A DNA stretch of 64,000 nt from JBGVSA01 sp041807905 (GCF_041807905.1 NZ_JBGVSA010000007.1:62001-126000); one strand, 5' to 3'; positions 44,918 to 53,877 are shown, numbered from the stretch's first letter. Program-made: numbers and translations. The notes: a model not told the origin generated them from the sequence alone.

Positions 44918-45963
44918 CAGGGCAACGAATGCGCGCGCGGCGCGGCGACCGAACGTCGCTCGATCAGCGTGGGCTCGAACACCGTCTCGCCGGGCGGCAG
45001 ATCGTTCGAGGCGCACCGCGCCATGACCCGATCGACCATCGATTCGGCAATGACGCCGGTGGGGATGCGGATCGAGGTCATGGCCGGTGACACCATCGTC
45101 GACAAAGGCATGTCATCGATACCGACCACGGAGAAATCGCGTGGCACCTCGAAGCCGCGGTCGCGCAGCGCGCTGGTGAGACTGATGGCCAGCGTGCCGT
45201 TGACGGTGACGATGCCGGTGACATCCGGATGCTCGCGCAAGAGTTTGCCCGCCAGTTCCGAACCGAGCGCGGCCCATTGGTCGTCGGCGAATCCGTGCGA
45301 CGAATCCGCCTCCACGACGACCGTTTCGGCGCCATGAGCGGAAGCCGCTTCGAGAAAACCCGAAATCCGCTCGACACGATTGACCGTGCGCCCGAACGCG
45401 CTGACGAAGGCCAACCGTGTGTGTCCCTTGGCAACGAGATGCAGGGCCGCCAACGTGCCGGCCTTGTGGTTGTCGACCGTGACGTGATCAATGATGGGCG
45501 CAACGCCTCCCGCCGCGCGGCGGTCATAACTGACCACCGCCATGCCCTGGCGGGCGGCATTGAGCAGATGGCTCTCGTCAGCCAGCGCCGACATGACGAT
45601 CAGTCCGCGCACACCGAACGATTGCAGGCTGCCGATGAAGCGTGCCTCGCTTTGCACGTCGCGCTGCGTGTTGCCGAGCAAGATGTGGCAGTCGTACTTG
45701 TCGCGCGCCACCTGTTCGATTCGCGCGGCGATCTCGCCGAACCATGGATTGGCGGTCGACGGCACCAACAGGCCGAGCAGCGCAGACTGCCCGGTTTTGA
45801 GCGAACGCGCCGCGAAGCTCGGGTTGTAGCCGAGTTCCGCCATCGCTTGCTGTACGCGGGCCAGCGTCTCGCTGGTCATGCGGCTGGTGCGTCCGTTAAG
45901 GACGTTTGATACCGTGCTGTTCGATACCTGCGCGCGATTGGCGACGTCGCGGATGGTGGCCAT
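44917..45963 (-). CDS. LacI family transcription regulator
   Basis: 348 residues from the ATG at 45963. LacI-type DNA-binding start: M-A-T-I-R-D-V-A-N-R-A-Q-V-S-N-S-T-V-S-N, hinge helix with Y-N-P-S-F-A-A-R-S-L-K-T, then a periplasmic-binding-like sugar domain (G-L-L-V-P-S-T-A-N-P-W-F, V-V-G-I-D-D-M-P-L-S). Its effector is probably a sugar or sugar acid. The neighbouring gene encodes a TRAP-type binding protein, a possible target. The stop overlaps the terminator. Confidence 0.92.
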   Translation of the reverse strand: MATIRDVANRAQVSNSTVSNVLNGRTSRMTSETLARVQQAMAELGYNPSFAARSLKTGQSALLGLLVPSTANPWFGEIAARIEQVARDKYDCHILLGNTQRDVQSEARFIGSLQSFGVRGLIVMSALADESHLLNAARQGMAVVSYDRRAAGGVAPIIDHVTVDNHKAGTLAALHLVAKGHTRLAFVSAFGRTVNRVERISGFLEAASAHGAETVVVEADSSHGFADDQWAALGSELAGKLLREHPDVTGIVTVNGTLAISLTSALRDRGFEVPRDFSVVGIDDMPLSTMVSPAMTSIRIPTGVIAESMVDRVMARCASNDLPPGETVFEPTLIERRSVAAPRAHSLP

Positions 45964-46085
45964 GAGGAATTCCGGGCAAGACAAGAGACCCGATTCTATG
46001 CCGCCACGGCCACTTGTTGGCGGCCGGATCGCCTTGTGGACGGGCCTTCGGGTGCCAACGGGCGACGTCCGGCCACAGGGCCCAC

Positions 46086-47051
46086 CTACTTGCGGAAGGC
46101 CATGATCTGCACGGCAAGGTCGGTGGCGTCCGGGCTCTTGAGCACAGGCGCGTAGGTCGACTTCATCCGCGCGATGACGTTGGCACTGTCGAGCTTGAAG
46201 AACTTCACGCCCTCTTTTTCGAGCTTGACGCGGACCGCGTCTTCACGCTGTCCCTGCAGTCTGTGTTCGGCGATGGCCGAGTCGCGGGCCACTGCGCGGA
46301 ACAATGTGCGATCGGAGTCCGAAAGGGTTTGCCAGCGCTGCGTGGAGATCACCAGCGCCAGCGGCAGGATCGTGTGGTGGCTGAAGGTGTAGTACGGCGC
46401 GATTCTGTAGTGCCCGGTCGTCTCATACGAGATGAGGTCGTTTTCGGCTGCGTCGAGCTGGCCGCTGGCGAGCAGACCGGCCACTTCATCGAAATCCTGC
46501 GTACTGGGCTTGGCATCGAGCGCGCCGACCATGCTCTTCATGACTGCGCGGTTGGCCACGCGGATGTTCTTGTCGCGGAAGTCCGATATCCAGCGCAGCG
46601 GCTTGCCGCGCGAATAGAACGAGCGCGACCCGCCGTCGTACCACGTCAGCACCACGTAACCCTTGGCGGCCAGCTTGGCTTCAAGCTCCTTGCCGATGTT
46701 GCCGTCGAGCACCTTGAGCATGTGATCGCTGTCGGTGAAGAGAAACGGCAGTTGCAGCACCTCCAGCACTGGCAGCGCATCGGCCAGCGGCGCCACGGTC
46801 AGCACCGCCACGTCGAGCTCGCCTTTCTGCAGCATCGGCACGATCTTCTTCTGGTTGCCCACATCGTCGCGTCCGCCGATCTTGCCGGCAAAGCGGCCGC
46901 CGGAACGCTGGTTGAGTGTGCTGAAGAAACCAGCCAGGCCCTGGTACGTGGGATACTGGCTGTCCTCCAGCACCCACCCCTTGAGGTCGGCCGCCACGGT
47001 AGCCTGCAGGTAGAAGAGCGACAAGAGGGTGACGACGGAACGAACCAGCAT
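46086..47051 (-). CDS. TRAP transporter substrate-binding protein, DctP type
   Basis: 321 residues from the ATG at 47051. Signal peptide M-L-V-R-S-V-V-T-L-L-S-L-F-Y-L-Q-A-T-V-A-A. The DctP fold shows as R-S-G-G-R-F-A-G-K-I, G-E-L-D-V-A-V-L-T-V-A-P-L, L-P-F-L-F-T-D-S-D-H, and K-N-I-R-V-A-N-R-A-V with the conserved Arg that contacts the carboxylate. It binds an organic acid in the periplasm. No DctQ or DctM gene is next to it, so its membrane partner is elsewhere or it has a sensory role. It lies upstream of the LacI gene on the same strand. Confidence 0.88.
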   Translation of the reverse strand: MLVRSVVTLLSLFYLQATVAADLKGWVLEDSQYPTYQGLAGFFSTLNQRSGGRFAGKIGGRDDVGNQKKIVPMLQKGELDVAVLTVAPLADALPVLEVLQLPFLFTDSDHMLKVLDGNIGKELEAKLAAKGYVVLTWYDGGSRSFYSRGKPLRWISDFRDKNIRVANRAVMKSMVGALDAKPSTQDFDEVAGLLASGQLDAAENDLISYETTGHYRIAPYYTFSHHTILPLALVISTQRWQTLSDSDRTLFRAVARDSAIAEHRLQGQREDAVRVKLEKEGVKFFKLDSANVIARMKSTYAPVLKSPDATDLAVQIMAFRK

Positions 47052-47236
47052 GCGGGCCTCGGGCGACGTCCGGCGGATGAGGAGCGGGAGCCGCCGGGGA
47101 TTGAACGATGCGCGCCATGGCAAATGCCCCACCGGCGCACGAATACAGGTTATCTACAATATCAAGATGCATCAGAAAATGATAAATGCGTGCGCCTTGC
47201 ACGACGGAAGGCACCTCGCGGCGACAAGGGGAGCCG

Positions 47237-47989
47237 ATGTCTGAGTACGCCATCGACATCAGCGAAGAAGCCGGCGTGCGCTACCTGCACTTCGGCTCGG
47301 AGTGGGTACAGGGCGCGATGCGCGTGCGCCGCCCCATCGATCTGGAGCTGGCCTACACGCGCGAAATGATGGCGGGTCTGCTGATGCGCGAGCGCACGCC
47401 GCGCCGCATCCTGCTCGTCGGACTCGGTGCCGCCTCGCTCACCAAGTTCTGCTATTGGCGCCTGCCGGACGCGAAGATCACCGTCGTGGAAATCTCGCCC
47501 GGCGTTGTCGCGGCCGCGCGGCAGTTCTTCAAGCTGCCTGAAGAAGACGCCCGTCTGCGCATCGTGATCGGCGACGGCGCCGAGTACATCCAACGCAGCC
47601 GCCCGAGTTTCGACTACATCCTGATCGACGGCTACGACGAGAACGCCCGCGTCGGCGCACTCGATTCACTGCCGTTCTACCAGGCATGCCGCGCGCGTCT
47701 GGCCGACGATGGCCTGCTCGCCACCAACCTGTTTGGCCGCGCACGCAAGTACAAACCAGCGCTCGACCGGCTCGCGCAAGCCTTTGATGGCCGCTCGATG
47801 GCATTTCCGTCGTGCGACAGCGGCAACGTGATTGCCTTCGCCGCGACGGGCGATGAAGTGAATGTCAGCCTGCCCGATCTGCGCGAACGCGCCAGCACGC
47901 TCAAGCGCGACATCAACCTCGACCTGCGCGCAACCGTCTCGCGACTGGAGCAGGCCAAGTCCCTGCCGGGCGACGCGCTGGTGCTGTAA
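47237..47989 (+). CDS. Spermidine synthase-like methyltransferase-fold protein
   Basis: 250 residues from the ATG at 47237 (AAGGGGAGCC upstream). Rossmann-type fold: R-R-I-L-L-V-G-L-G-A-A-S-L-T-K-F (motif I, about 55-70), I-T-V-V-E-I-S-P-G-V-V (75-87), I-V-I-G-D-G-A-E-Y and Y-I-L-I-D-G-Y-D. The G-D-G and D-x-Y-D motifs match polyamine synthases of the short type, but they lack part of the substrate-binding region, so the substrate is uncertain. It is divergent from the TRAP binding-protein gene. Confidence 0.82.
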   Translation: MSEYAIDISEEAGVRYLHFGSEWVQGAMRVRRPIDLELAYTREMMAGLLMRERTPRRILLVGLGAASLTKFCYWRLPDAKITVVEISPGVVAAARQFFKLPEEDARLRIVIGDGAEYIQRSRPSFDYILIDGYDENARVGALDSLPFYQACRARLADDGLLATNLFGRARKYKPALDRLAQAFDGRSMAFPSCDSGNVIAFAATGDEVNVSLPDLRERASTLKRDINLDLRATVSRLEQAKSLPGDALVL

Positions 47990-48044
47990 GGCGGCCGGGA
48001 GCGACGGCAGTACAATCGTCGCTTCTGTCCTGCCATACGCTTTC

Positions 48045-48620
48045 ATGTCGCACTTTCAGCCCGTCGCGCTCGAGCACGCCAGCCGCCTCATCAACCACGG
48101 CCCGACCGTATTAGTCACCAGTGCCGCCGCCGATCGCCGCAACGTGATGGCGGCAGCATGGTCGATGCCGGTGGAGTTCACGCCGCCACGTATCGCGATC
48201 GTGATCGACAAGCACACCTGGACGCGCGAGCTGATGACGGCCAGTGGCGCGTTCGCCGTGTGCATTCCGTGCGTGACGGGAATCGATCTGGCTTACGCCG
48301 TCGGCAGCGTGAGCGGGCGCGACGGCGATAAGTTCGCCCGCTTCAATATCGAAGCTGCTCGCGGCCCCGTACTGGGCATGCCGCTGATCGAAGAGGGCTG
48401 CGTGGCCTGGATGGAATGTCGTCTCGTCCGCGAGCCGCACACGGAAGATGCCTACGACACCTGCTTTGCGGAAGTCGTATCTGCCGCGGCCGATGCGCGG
48501 GTGTTCCACGACGGACGCTGGCGCTTCGACGACGCAAACACCGATCTGCACACCATCCACCATCTGGGCGGCGGCAACTTCGTGCGCTCATCCAGCCCGA
48601 TCGCGGCCAGGCCGCTCTGA
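48045..48620 (+). CDS. Flavin reductase-like protein
   Basis: 191 residues from the ATG at 48045. Typical FMN-binding split-barrel pattern: P-T-V-L-V-T-S-A-A-A-D-R-R-N-V-M-A-A-A-W near residues 20-39, R-I-A-I-V-I-D-K-H-T-W-T-R and G-A-F-A-V-C-I-P, with F-A-R-F-N later. Such proteins reduce flavin with NAD(P)H or bind flavin for a partner. It lies 55 bp after the spermidine synthase-like gene in the same direction, perhaps in one transcript. Confidence 0.85.
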   Translation: MSHFQPVALEHASRLINHGPTVLVTSAAADRRNVMAAAWSMPVEFTPPRIAIVIDKHTWTRELMTASGAFAVCIPCVTGIDLAYAVGSVSGRDGDKFARFNIEAARGPVLGMPLIEEGCVAWMECRLVREPHTEDAYDTCFAEVVSAAADARVFHDGRWRFDDANTDLHTIHHLGGGNFVRSSSPIAARPL

Positions 48621-48630
48621 CACGAACGAA

Positions 48631-48966
48631 TCAGCGTTTCTTGCGCGAGGTCTTCTGCTTGGGAGCAGGCAGTGCGGCAGCGATCAGCTTGACGAGCTGC
48701 GTCATCCATTCGTGGTCTTCCCAACGCTCGCCCGAGATGACGAACCACGGTTTGGCGCCGGGATAGGGAAAGCCTTCTTCGCAAGGCCCGAGAAATTCGG
48801 CCACGACGGGCAGCTTCTTGACGAAGAGCTGCTCGTCGCAGAGCAGCGCCACGGTCTTGTCGTCGCAGTAGATCGCGTATTCGCCGAACATTCTGCGCGC
48901 CGAGACCTTCCCCGCAGTGGCGATCTGTGACAACAGGTAGTCGGCGGTACCCTGCGACGAGGCCAT
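48631..48966 (-). CDS. TfoX N-terminal domain protein
   Basis: 111 residues from the ATG at 48966. Pattern V-S-A-R-R-M-F-G-E-Y-A-I-Y-C-D-D-K-T-V-A-L (TfoX N-terminal family), then E-E-G-F-P-Y-P-G-A-K-P-W-F and W-E-D-H-E-W-M. A Lys-rich tail ends the protein. The family is related to competence regulator TfoX/Sxy, but single-domain forms are of unknown role. It is convergent with the flavin reductase gene, 10 bp apart. Confidence 0.87.
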   Translation of the reverse strand: MASSQGTADYLLSQIATAGKVSARRMFGEYAIYCDDKTVALLCDEQLFVKKLPVVAEFLGPCEEGFPYPGAKPWFVISGERWEDHEWMTQLVKLIAAALPAPKQKTSRKKR

Positions 48967-49030
48967 GTGGCTGTTCCGATCCATGATGGCTGGGCGGCGG
49001 AACGCGGCGAAGCGCTCCGCCCGGGGCGAC

Positions 49031-50179
49031 TTACTTGCCGATTTTCATCCGCAGCGAGTCCCAGACACGGCCAAACCAACCGGCTTGCTGCACGTCCTGC
49101 AGGGCCACGACCGGATAGCTGCCCAGCACCTGTCCACCGAGGCTGAGCTTGAGCGTGCCGACCGTCGCGCCCTTGGCGATGGGCGCCACCAGTTGCGGAT
49201 TGACCACGAACTCCTGCTTGACGTCCTTGGCTGCGTCGCGCGGTGCGGCGACGAACACGTCGCGCGCAAAGCCTGCCGCAACTTCGTTGGTCTTGCCCTG
49301 CCATACGCGCACGTTACGCACCGGCTGATTGGCGGCATACAGGCGCGGTGTGTCGTACGCAGCGAACCCGAAGTTGAGCAGCTTCATCGATTCCTGGGCG
49401 CGCACGCTCTCCGACACGGTACCCATCACGACCGAGATGACGCGACGCTGGCCGCGATGCGCGGTCGACACCAGGCAATAGCCTGCAGCGTCAGTGTGGC
49501 CAGTCTTCATGCCGTCGACGGACGGATCGGCCCACAGCAGGCGGTTCCGATTGGGCTGCTTGATCTTGTTGTACGTGTACTCTTTCTGCGAGTAGATCGG
49601 GAAATACTGCGGGAAGTCGTGGATGATCGCCGAAGCCAGCTTGGCCAGGTCGCGCGGCGTCGTGTAGTGGCCCTCTTCCGTCAGCCCGGTGGCGTTCTTG
49701 TAGTGCGTGCCGGTCAGCCCCAGACGCGCGGCGGTGCGGTTCATCATCGCCGCGAAATTCTCTTCGGTGCCGCCCACGAGTTCCGCCAGCGCCACGCTGG
49801 CGTCGTTGCCCGACTGGATGATCATGCCGTGGATGAGTTCATCCACCGTCACCGGGCGGCGCGGCTCGATGAACATTGCCGAGCCCGACTTGACCATGCG
49901 CCATGCCTTCTCCGACACCGGCACTTGCTGTTCGAGGGTGATGGTCTTGTTCTTGAGCGCATCGAAGACCACGTAGGCCGTCATCAGCTTGGTGAGCGAA
50001 GCAGGCTCGGCACGCTCGTCGGGCTTCTCCGCGGCGAGCACCTGCTCGCTGGTGACGTCATACAGCATCCACGATCGTGCGGCCAGCGTGGGCGCGACCG
50101 GCATAGCTGAAGCGGCGTGGACGGGCATCTGTACGGCAAGGCACAGCACGAGGGCGAAGAGTCGCGAGAAGATTTTCAT
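49031..50179 (-). CDS. D-alanyl-D-alanine carboxypeptidase, PBP5/6 type
   Basis: 382 residues. Signal peptide at 1-23. Active-site Ser61-x-x-Lys64 in S-L-T-K-L-M-T, Ser123-Gly-Asn in I-Q-S-G-N-D-A-S and Lys225-Thr-Gly in G-M-K-T-G-H-T. The C-terminal part has the PBP5 beta domain and a membrane-binding amphipathic end (W-F-G-R-V-W-D-S-L-R). It trims the terminal D-Ala of peptidoglycan side chains in the periplasm. Length is normal for DacA/DacC. Confidence 0.95.
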   Translation of the reverse strand: MKIFSRLFALVLCLAVQMPVHAASAMPVAPTLAARSWMLYDVTSEQVLAAEKPDERAEPASLTKLMTAYVVFDALKNKTITLEQQVPVSEKAWRMVKSGSAMFIEPRRPVTVDELIHGMIIQSGNDASVALAELVGGTEENFAAMMNRTAARLGLTGTHYKNATGLTEEGHYTTPRDLAKLASAIIHDFPQYFPIYSQKEYTYNKIKQPNRNRLLWADPSVDGMKTGHTDAAGYCLVSTAHRGQRRVISVVMGTVSESVRAQESMKLLNFGFAAYDTPRLYAANQPVRNVRVWQGKTNEVAAGFARDVFVAAPRDAAKDVKQEFVVNPQLVAPIAKGATVGTLKLSLGGQVLGSYPVVALQDVQQAGWFGRVWDSLRMKIGK

Positions 50180-50357
50180 GGAAGCTCACTGGACAGCGGG
50201 ATTGGCGAATGAGGCGTTGCCTCTTGGGGCGAGCGTGACGTCCTCGTGAGACACACACTCCGCCCAACAGACAGACCTGCGCGCGGATAGTTCGGCGCAC
50301 GGGGCGCCATTCTACGCCCGCTCGGGCGCAACCCTGTCCTGCAATGGCCCGAATACT

Positions 50358-50867
50358 TCAGGCAGAGATCGAGCCGTCGCCAAGCTGCTTTTGCAGGATC
50401 GGCGTATCCAGCCACTGGCCGAACTTGAGGCCGACGTTTTTCATGACGCCGACATCTTCAAATCCGAAGCGACGATGCAGCGCGACGGAGGCCGGATTGT
50501 TGCCGCCGATCACCGCGACGATCTGTCGCGCGCCCCAACGTTCGCCATCCTCCAGCAAGCGTTGCAGCAGTGCCGAGCCGAGCCCTTTGCCGGTCGCGGC
50601 GGGGTCGAGGTAGACGGAGTCTTCGAGCGTGAAGCGATACGCGCTGCGCGTGCGAAAGTAGTTGAGATACGCGTAGCCTTCGATGTGGCCGTTGTCGTCC
50701 GCAACGACGTAAGGCAGGCCAGCCCCGACGATCTTGTCGAACCGCCCGCGCATTTCAGCGTCGGAAGGGGCCTCTTCTTCGAAGGTTGCCGTGTCGTTGA
50801 GAACGTAGTGCCGGTAGATGGCAGTGATGGCCGGAATGTCGGCAGGCGTGGCGGGTCTGATCGTCAT
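50358..50867 (-). CDS. GNAT N-acetyltransferase, phosphinothricin type
   Basis: 169 residues from the ATG at 50867 (M-T-I-R-P-A-T-P-A-D). GNAT pattern with I-T-A-I-Y-R-H-Y-V-L-N-D-T-A-T-F-E-E-E near residue 15-33, Y-A-Y-L-N-Y-F-R-T-R-S-A-Y, the acetyl-CoA motif G-K-G-L-G-S-A-L-L-Q-R-L-L and a late G-F-E-D-V-G-V-M-K-N-V-G-L-K. The sequence is in the family of phosphinothricin and methionine sulfoximine acetyltransferases; the natural substrate is unknown. Confidence 0.9.
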   Translation of the reverse strand: MTIRPATPADIPAITAIYRHYVLNDTATFEEEAPSDAEMRGRFDKIVGAGLPYVVADDNGHIEGYAYLNYFRTRSAYRFTLEDSVYLDPAATGKGLGSALLQRLLEDGERWGARQIVAVIGGNNPASVALHRRFGFEDVGVMKNVGLKFGQWLDTPILQKQLGDGSISA

Positions 50868-50949
50868 CGCGCAAGTGTACCCCTGCCCCGCGCAGCCTCC
50901 CAAGGCACGGCACCCGCCACCCATGGCGCGGGCGCCGGACGCACAGCGA

Positions 50950-51276
50950 TCAGCGCTTGGCGATGAGGCCGTTCTGCGCGGAGAAATAGGCGGCCAGGTC
51001 CTGGATGTCCTGCGCGCTCAACGCCGCGGCCATGCCCTTCATGATCTCGTTCTTGCGGCGGCCGTTCTGGTAGGACGAGAGTGCATGGACCAGGTAGTCG
51101 GCGTTCTGTCCGGCCAGCCGCGGGTAGATCGGCATCTGGCTGTTGCCGTCGACGTTGTGGCAGGCCGCGCAGGCGGCCGATTTGGCCTTGCCGCGAACCG
51201 GGTCACCAGCGGCGACGGCGGATTGGGACAACAGCACGGCAGCGGCCGTCAGCGCGATGAAGAATGTACGGATCAT
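50950..51276 (-). CDS. Cytochrome c, class I
   Basis: 108 residues from the ATG at 51276. Signal peptide (M-I-R-T-F-F-I-A-L-T-A-A-A-V), haem site C-A-A-C-H in S-A-A-C-A-A-C-H-N-V-D-G and distal region Q-M-P-I-Y-P-R-L-A-G-Q; the Met later in I-M-K-G-M-A may bind iron. A small periplasmic electron carrier of the c553/c4-half type. It forms a pair with the cytochrome gene upstream (8 bp gap). Confidence 0.92.
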   Translation of the reverse strand: MIRTFFIALTAAAVLLSQSAVAAGDPVRGKAKSAACAACHNVDGNSQMPIYPRLAGQNADYLVHALSSYQNGRRKNEIMKGMAAALSAQDIQDLAAYFSAQNGLIAKR

Positions 51277-51284
51277 GGCGCGCC

Positions 51285-51605
51285 TCACTTGGCCTTGGCG
51301 TAGTAGGCCGCGATCTCTTCCATGTCGCGGTCAGAGAGCGAATTGGCGATGCTGCGCATGTCTGCGTGATCGCGCTCGCCCGATTTGTAGGCCTTGAGTG
51401 CGGCAACGATATAGGCCGCGTGCTGCCCGCCGAGCTTGGGCACCGAGTAGACCTCGGGGAAGGCCGTGCGGTATCCGGGGATGCCGTGACAGCCGATGCA
51501 CATTGAAATCTTCTTCTGGCCGATCTGCGCCCGCATGTCCGCGGCATGAGCCGTGGACAGAGTAAGAGCCAGACCCACCACCGACAGCACTGCCGATGTC
51601 TTCAT
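51285..51605 (-). CDS. Cytochrome c, class I
   Basis: 106 residues. Signal peptide to about residue 21 (S-T-A-H-A-A), haem motif C-I-G-C-H in S-M-C-I-G-C-H-G-I-P-G-Y, then V-P-K-L-G-G-Q-H-A-A-Y and a Met in D-M-R-S-I-A-N. It is a single-haem relative of the following cytochrome; together they resemble the two halves of a cytochrome c4 encoded by two genes. Electrons probably pass to a terminal oxidase. Confidence 0.92.
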   Translation of the reverse strand: MKTSAVLSVVGLALTLSTAHAADMRAQIGQKKISMCIGCHGIPGYRTAFPEVYSVPKLGGQHAAYIVAALKAYKSGERDHADMRSIANSLSDRDMEEIAAYYAKAK

Positions 51606-51748
51606 GACTTCTCTCTGTTCGTTCTGTTGTTATGTCCGCAGACGCCAATGCGGCGTGATCTGGCGCCGGAGTCTCCCTCGCGCGGCGGTGGTCCGCTTCG
51701 CACAAGTCCGGGACGGCAGATCGGGGCCTATTCTACAGGACACATTTA

Positions 51749-51762
51749 TTGACGCGCATCAA
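51749..51762. promoter_or_regulatory. FNR-box-like site upstream of the cytochrome genes
   Basis: TTGAC-GCGC-ATCAA matches the FNR/Anr consensus TTGATNNNNATCAA at nine of ten positions. It lies 144 bp upstream of the first cytochrome start, followed on the minus strand by a -10-like TAGAAT (51735-51730). The distance between the two is shorter than at a standard class II FNR promoter, so it may be a repressor position or chance. The gap 51,606-51,895 holds no gene that I can support. Confidence 0.35.
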
Positions 51763-51895
51763 CGACACACACGACCGCCCGACAAATGTGGCGATTTCGC
51801 ATCGCGGCGGCGGGCGATCGCCCGGCTTGACTTACAGCACCGGGCGCGGCTGTTCGAGCCGGGAACGTCGTCGGAGAGTGGTCTACTGGCGTCGG

Positions 51896-52432
51896 TCAGC
51901 CCAGCACCTTGCGGGCCCAGAACAGGCCGGTGATGGTCTTGGCATCGGTGATGCGGCCATCGAGCACGGCCTGCTCGGCCTCGTCCAGCGACATCTCGAA
52001 GACTTCGAGGAATTCCCCTTCGTCCAGTTGCTGGGCGCCCAAGGTCAGGCCGCGCGCAAGGAATATCTCGATGCGTTCGTCCGAATAGCCGATGCACGTA
52101 TGCATGGTGCCGAGATGGCGCCATTCGGTGGCGGAATAGCCCGTTTCTTCGAGCAGTTCGCGTTGGGCGCAGACAATCGGGTCTTCATCGCTGTCCAGCT
52201 TACCGGCCGGCAGTTCGATGAACACGCGGCCGACCGGATAGCGAAACTGGCGCTCCATGACCAGCACGCCCGGGCGCGTCTCGGCGATCACGATGGCCGC
52301 GCCCGGATGGCGTACGAATTCGCGCCATGACTCGCTCCCGTCCGGCAGGCGGATGCGGTCGCAGTCGATCTTGAGCAGCTTGCCTTCGTACACGCGCGCA
52401 CCGTCGATGCGCTCTTCGTTCAGTGATTCCAT
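51896..52432 (-). CDS. NUDIX hydrolase, ADP-ribose pyrophosphatase type
   Basis: 178 residues from the ATG at 52432 (M-E-S-L-N-E-E-R). The NUDIX box is complete: G-K-L-D-S-D-E-D-P-I-V-C-A-Q-R-E-L-L-E-E, followed by T-G-Y. Upstream V-F-I-E-L-P-A-G is the usual ADP-ribose pyrophosphatase context. It hydrolyses ADP-ribose or a related nucleotide. Genes of this type are usual behind nuoN and DUF2818 in Burkholderiales; here a methyltransferase gene stands in between. Confidence 0.92.
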   Translation of the reverse strand: MESLNEERIDGARVYEGKLLKIDCDRIRLPDGSESWREFVRHPGAAIVIAETRPGVLVMERQFRYPVGRVFIELPAGKLDSDEDPIVCAQRELLEETGYSATEWRHLGTMHTCIGYSDERIEIFLARGLTLGAQQLDEGEFLEVFEMSLDEAEQAVLDGRITDAKTITGLFWARKVLG

Positions 52433-52467
52433 GTCGTCATTCCACAAGCAGGCAGTCGGTATATGGC

Positions 52468-53790
52468 TCAGGCCGGCGCGGCGAGCGACGCGGCGGTGCG
52501 GTGTCTCAGCAGCAGGCGATCAATGGCGTTGAGCGCGTCGAAGGTGTCGCGGAAGTCCGCAAACAGGGTGGCGTCATCGGGCCGATCGGCGTAGCTCGGC
52601 AGCGCTCGGCGGACGATCTCGAAGATCTCGCCGAAACTGCGCTTGCCGTCGATCTGGCGAAGCACGCGGCTGGCGAACTTGCCAGCGTCGATCTGCGACA
52701 CCGTGCCCGAGGGCGCGTGCTGCAGGATCACTGGCTTGCCCTTCTTGGCCGCGTCGAAAATGTCGGCCAGCATGCCGCCGTTGAGTCGGTCGTGGAAAAA
52801 GAACGGCACGTAGTCGGCGTCGCCATAGGGCGCCACGTCCGTCGCGGCCGAGGTCGCGTAGAAGCAGTGCCGGGTGATCGAACCGCCGATCAGTTCGGCG
52901 ATTTCGTACTGGCGCCGCGCGGGCAATGCACGCAGACGTTCGGCAAGCTTTCCGCCCTGCCCCGGCTTCAGTACCAGGTGCGGCAGGTACGGTGCGCGCC
53001 CGCGCTGCACGTCAGTGAATGACAGGTGCATTCCATGCTGATCGTGGAACCACGCGAACAGTTCGCTAACCGTATAGGCACGATCCTGGGAATGCAGCAA
53101 TAGATCGTAGATTCCCGCGTCGCCGTGCTCGTGGTCGTTGTAGAGGTCTTCTCCGCGCTTGAACCAGTTGCCGTCGGGCAGCGCCGCCAGCATGTCGCGC
53201 GCGGTGTCGATCTTGCGTTGAACGTCGTCTGCCCCCTCATTCACCAGGCGCATGAGCGACTGCATCTGGTAGACGCCGGTGCGGCCGTAGCTGCCGTACA
53301 CGAGAATGCCGAGCGCGCCGCCGGGCTTGAGCACGGAGCGCAACGCGCGCAGGCCGGCGTCCGGGTCGGCAAGGTGATGGAGTACGCCACTGCAGTTGAT
53401 GTAATCGAACGCATCAAGCCCCAATTCGGGCAAGCGCAGGAGCGAATCGTGAATCCACTCGATGTTGTCGAGCCCACGGATTTCGGCACGGCGGCGGCCG
53501 ATGGCAATGCTCGCCTCGCTCAGGTCGACGTGCACGATACGTGCGTCGGTGCTGCGCAACTGCTCAGCGAGGAAGATCGTCGCATCCCCGGTGCCGCCGC
53601 CCGCGACCAGCACGCGGAAGCCCTCACCAAAGCTCTGCCGACCGGCAAAGCAGTAGTGGTTGATCATGGGCAGGTCGTCCAGCCAGGTACGGGCCAGCCG
53701 CTTGCGATCGTCTTCCGGATCGCACGGAGGGTATGGCAATGCCTCGTACTGGGCGCGGACTTCGGGCAGGTAGGCGCTGTTGGAACTCAT
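52468..53790 (-). CDS. Class I SAM-dependent methyltransferase with C-terminal domain
   Basis: 440 residues from the ATG at 53790. The N-terminal part has Y-E-A-L-P-Y-P-P-C-D-P-E-D-D and motif I L-V-A-G-G-G-T-G-D-A-T (about 61-71), then the acidic motif V-H-V-D-L-S-E-A-S and G-V-L-H-H-L-A-D-P-D. The last 170 residues form an extra domain of unknown role. The substrate could be a protein or small molecule. It lies between DUF2818 and NUDIX genes and is not part of the usual nuo cluster. Confidence 0.85.
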   Translation of the reverse strand: MSSNSAYLPEVRAQYEALPYPPCDPEDDRKRLARTWLDDLPMINHYCFAGRQSFGEGFRVLVAGGGTGDATIFLAEQLRSTDARIVHVDLSEASIAIGRRRAEIRGLDNIEWIHDSLLRLPELGLDAFDYINCSGVLHHLADPDAGLRALRSVLKPGGALGILVYGSYGRTGVYQMQSLMRLVNEGADDVQRKIDTARDMLAALPDGNWFKRGEDLYNDHEHGDAGIYDLLLHSQDRAYTVSELFAWFHDQHGMHLSFTDVQRGRAPYLPHLVLKPGQGGKLAERLRALPARRQYEIAELIGGSITRHCFYATSAATDVAPYGDADYVPFFFHDRLNGGMLADIFDAAKKGKPVILQHAPSGTVSQIDAGKFASRVLRQIDGKRSFGEIFEIVRRALPSYADRPDDATLFADFRDTFDALNAIDRLLLRHRTAASLAAPA

Positions 53791-53877
53791 CGATATCCTT
53801 GAATGGGTGCCGCCACGGCGGCCACAAGGATACCGCACCGCTGCGCTGAGTTCTCGAACGGACGCCGGAAAAGCGCG

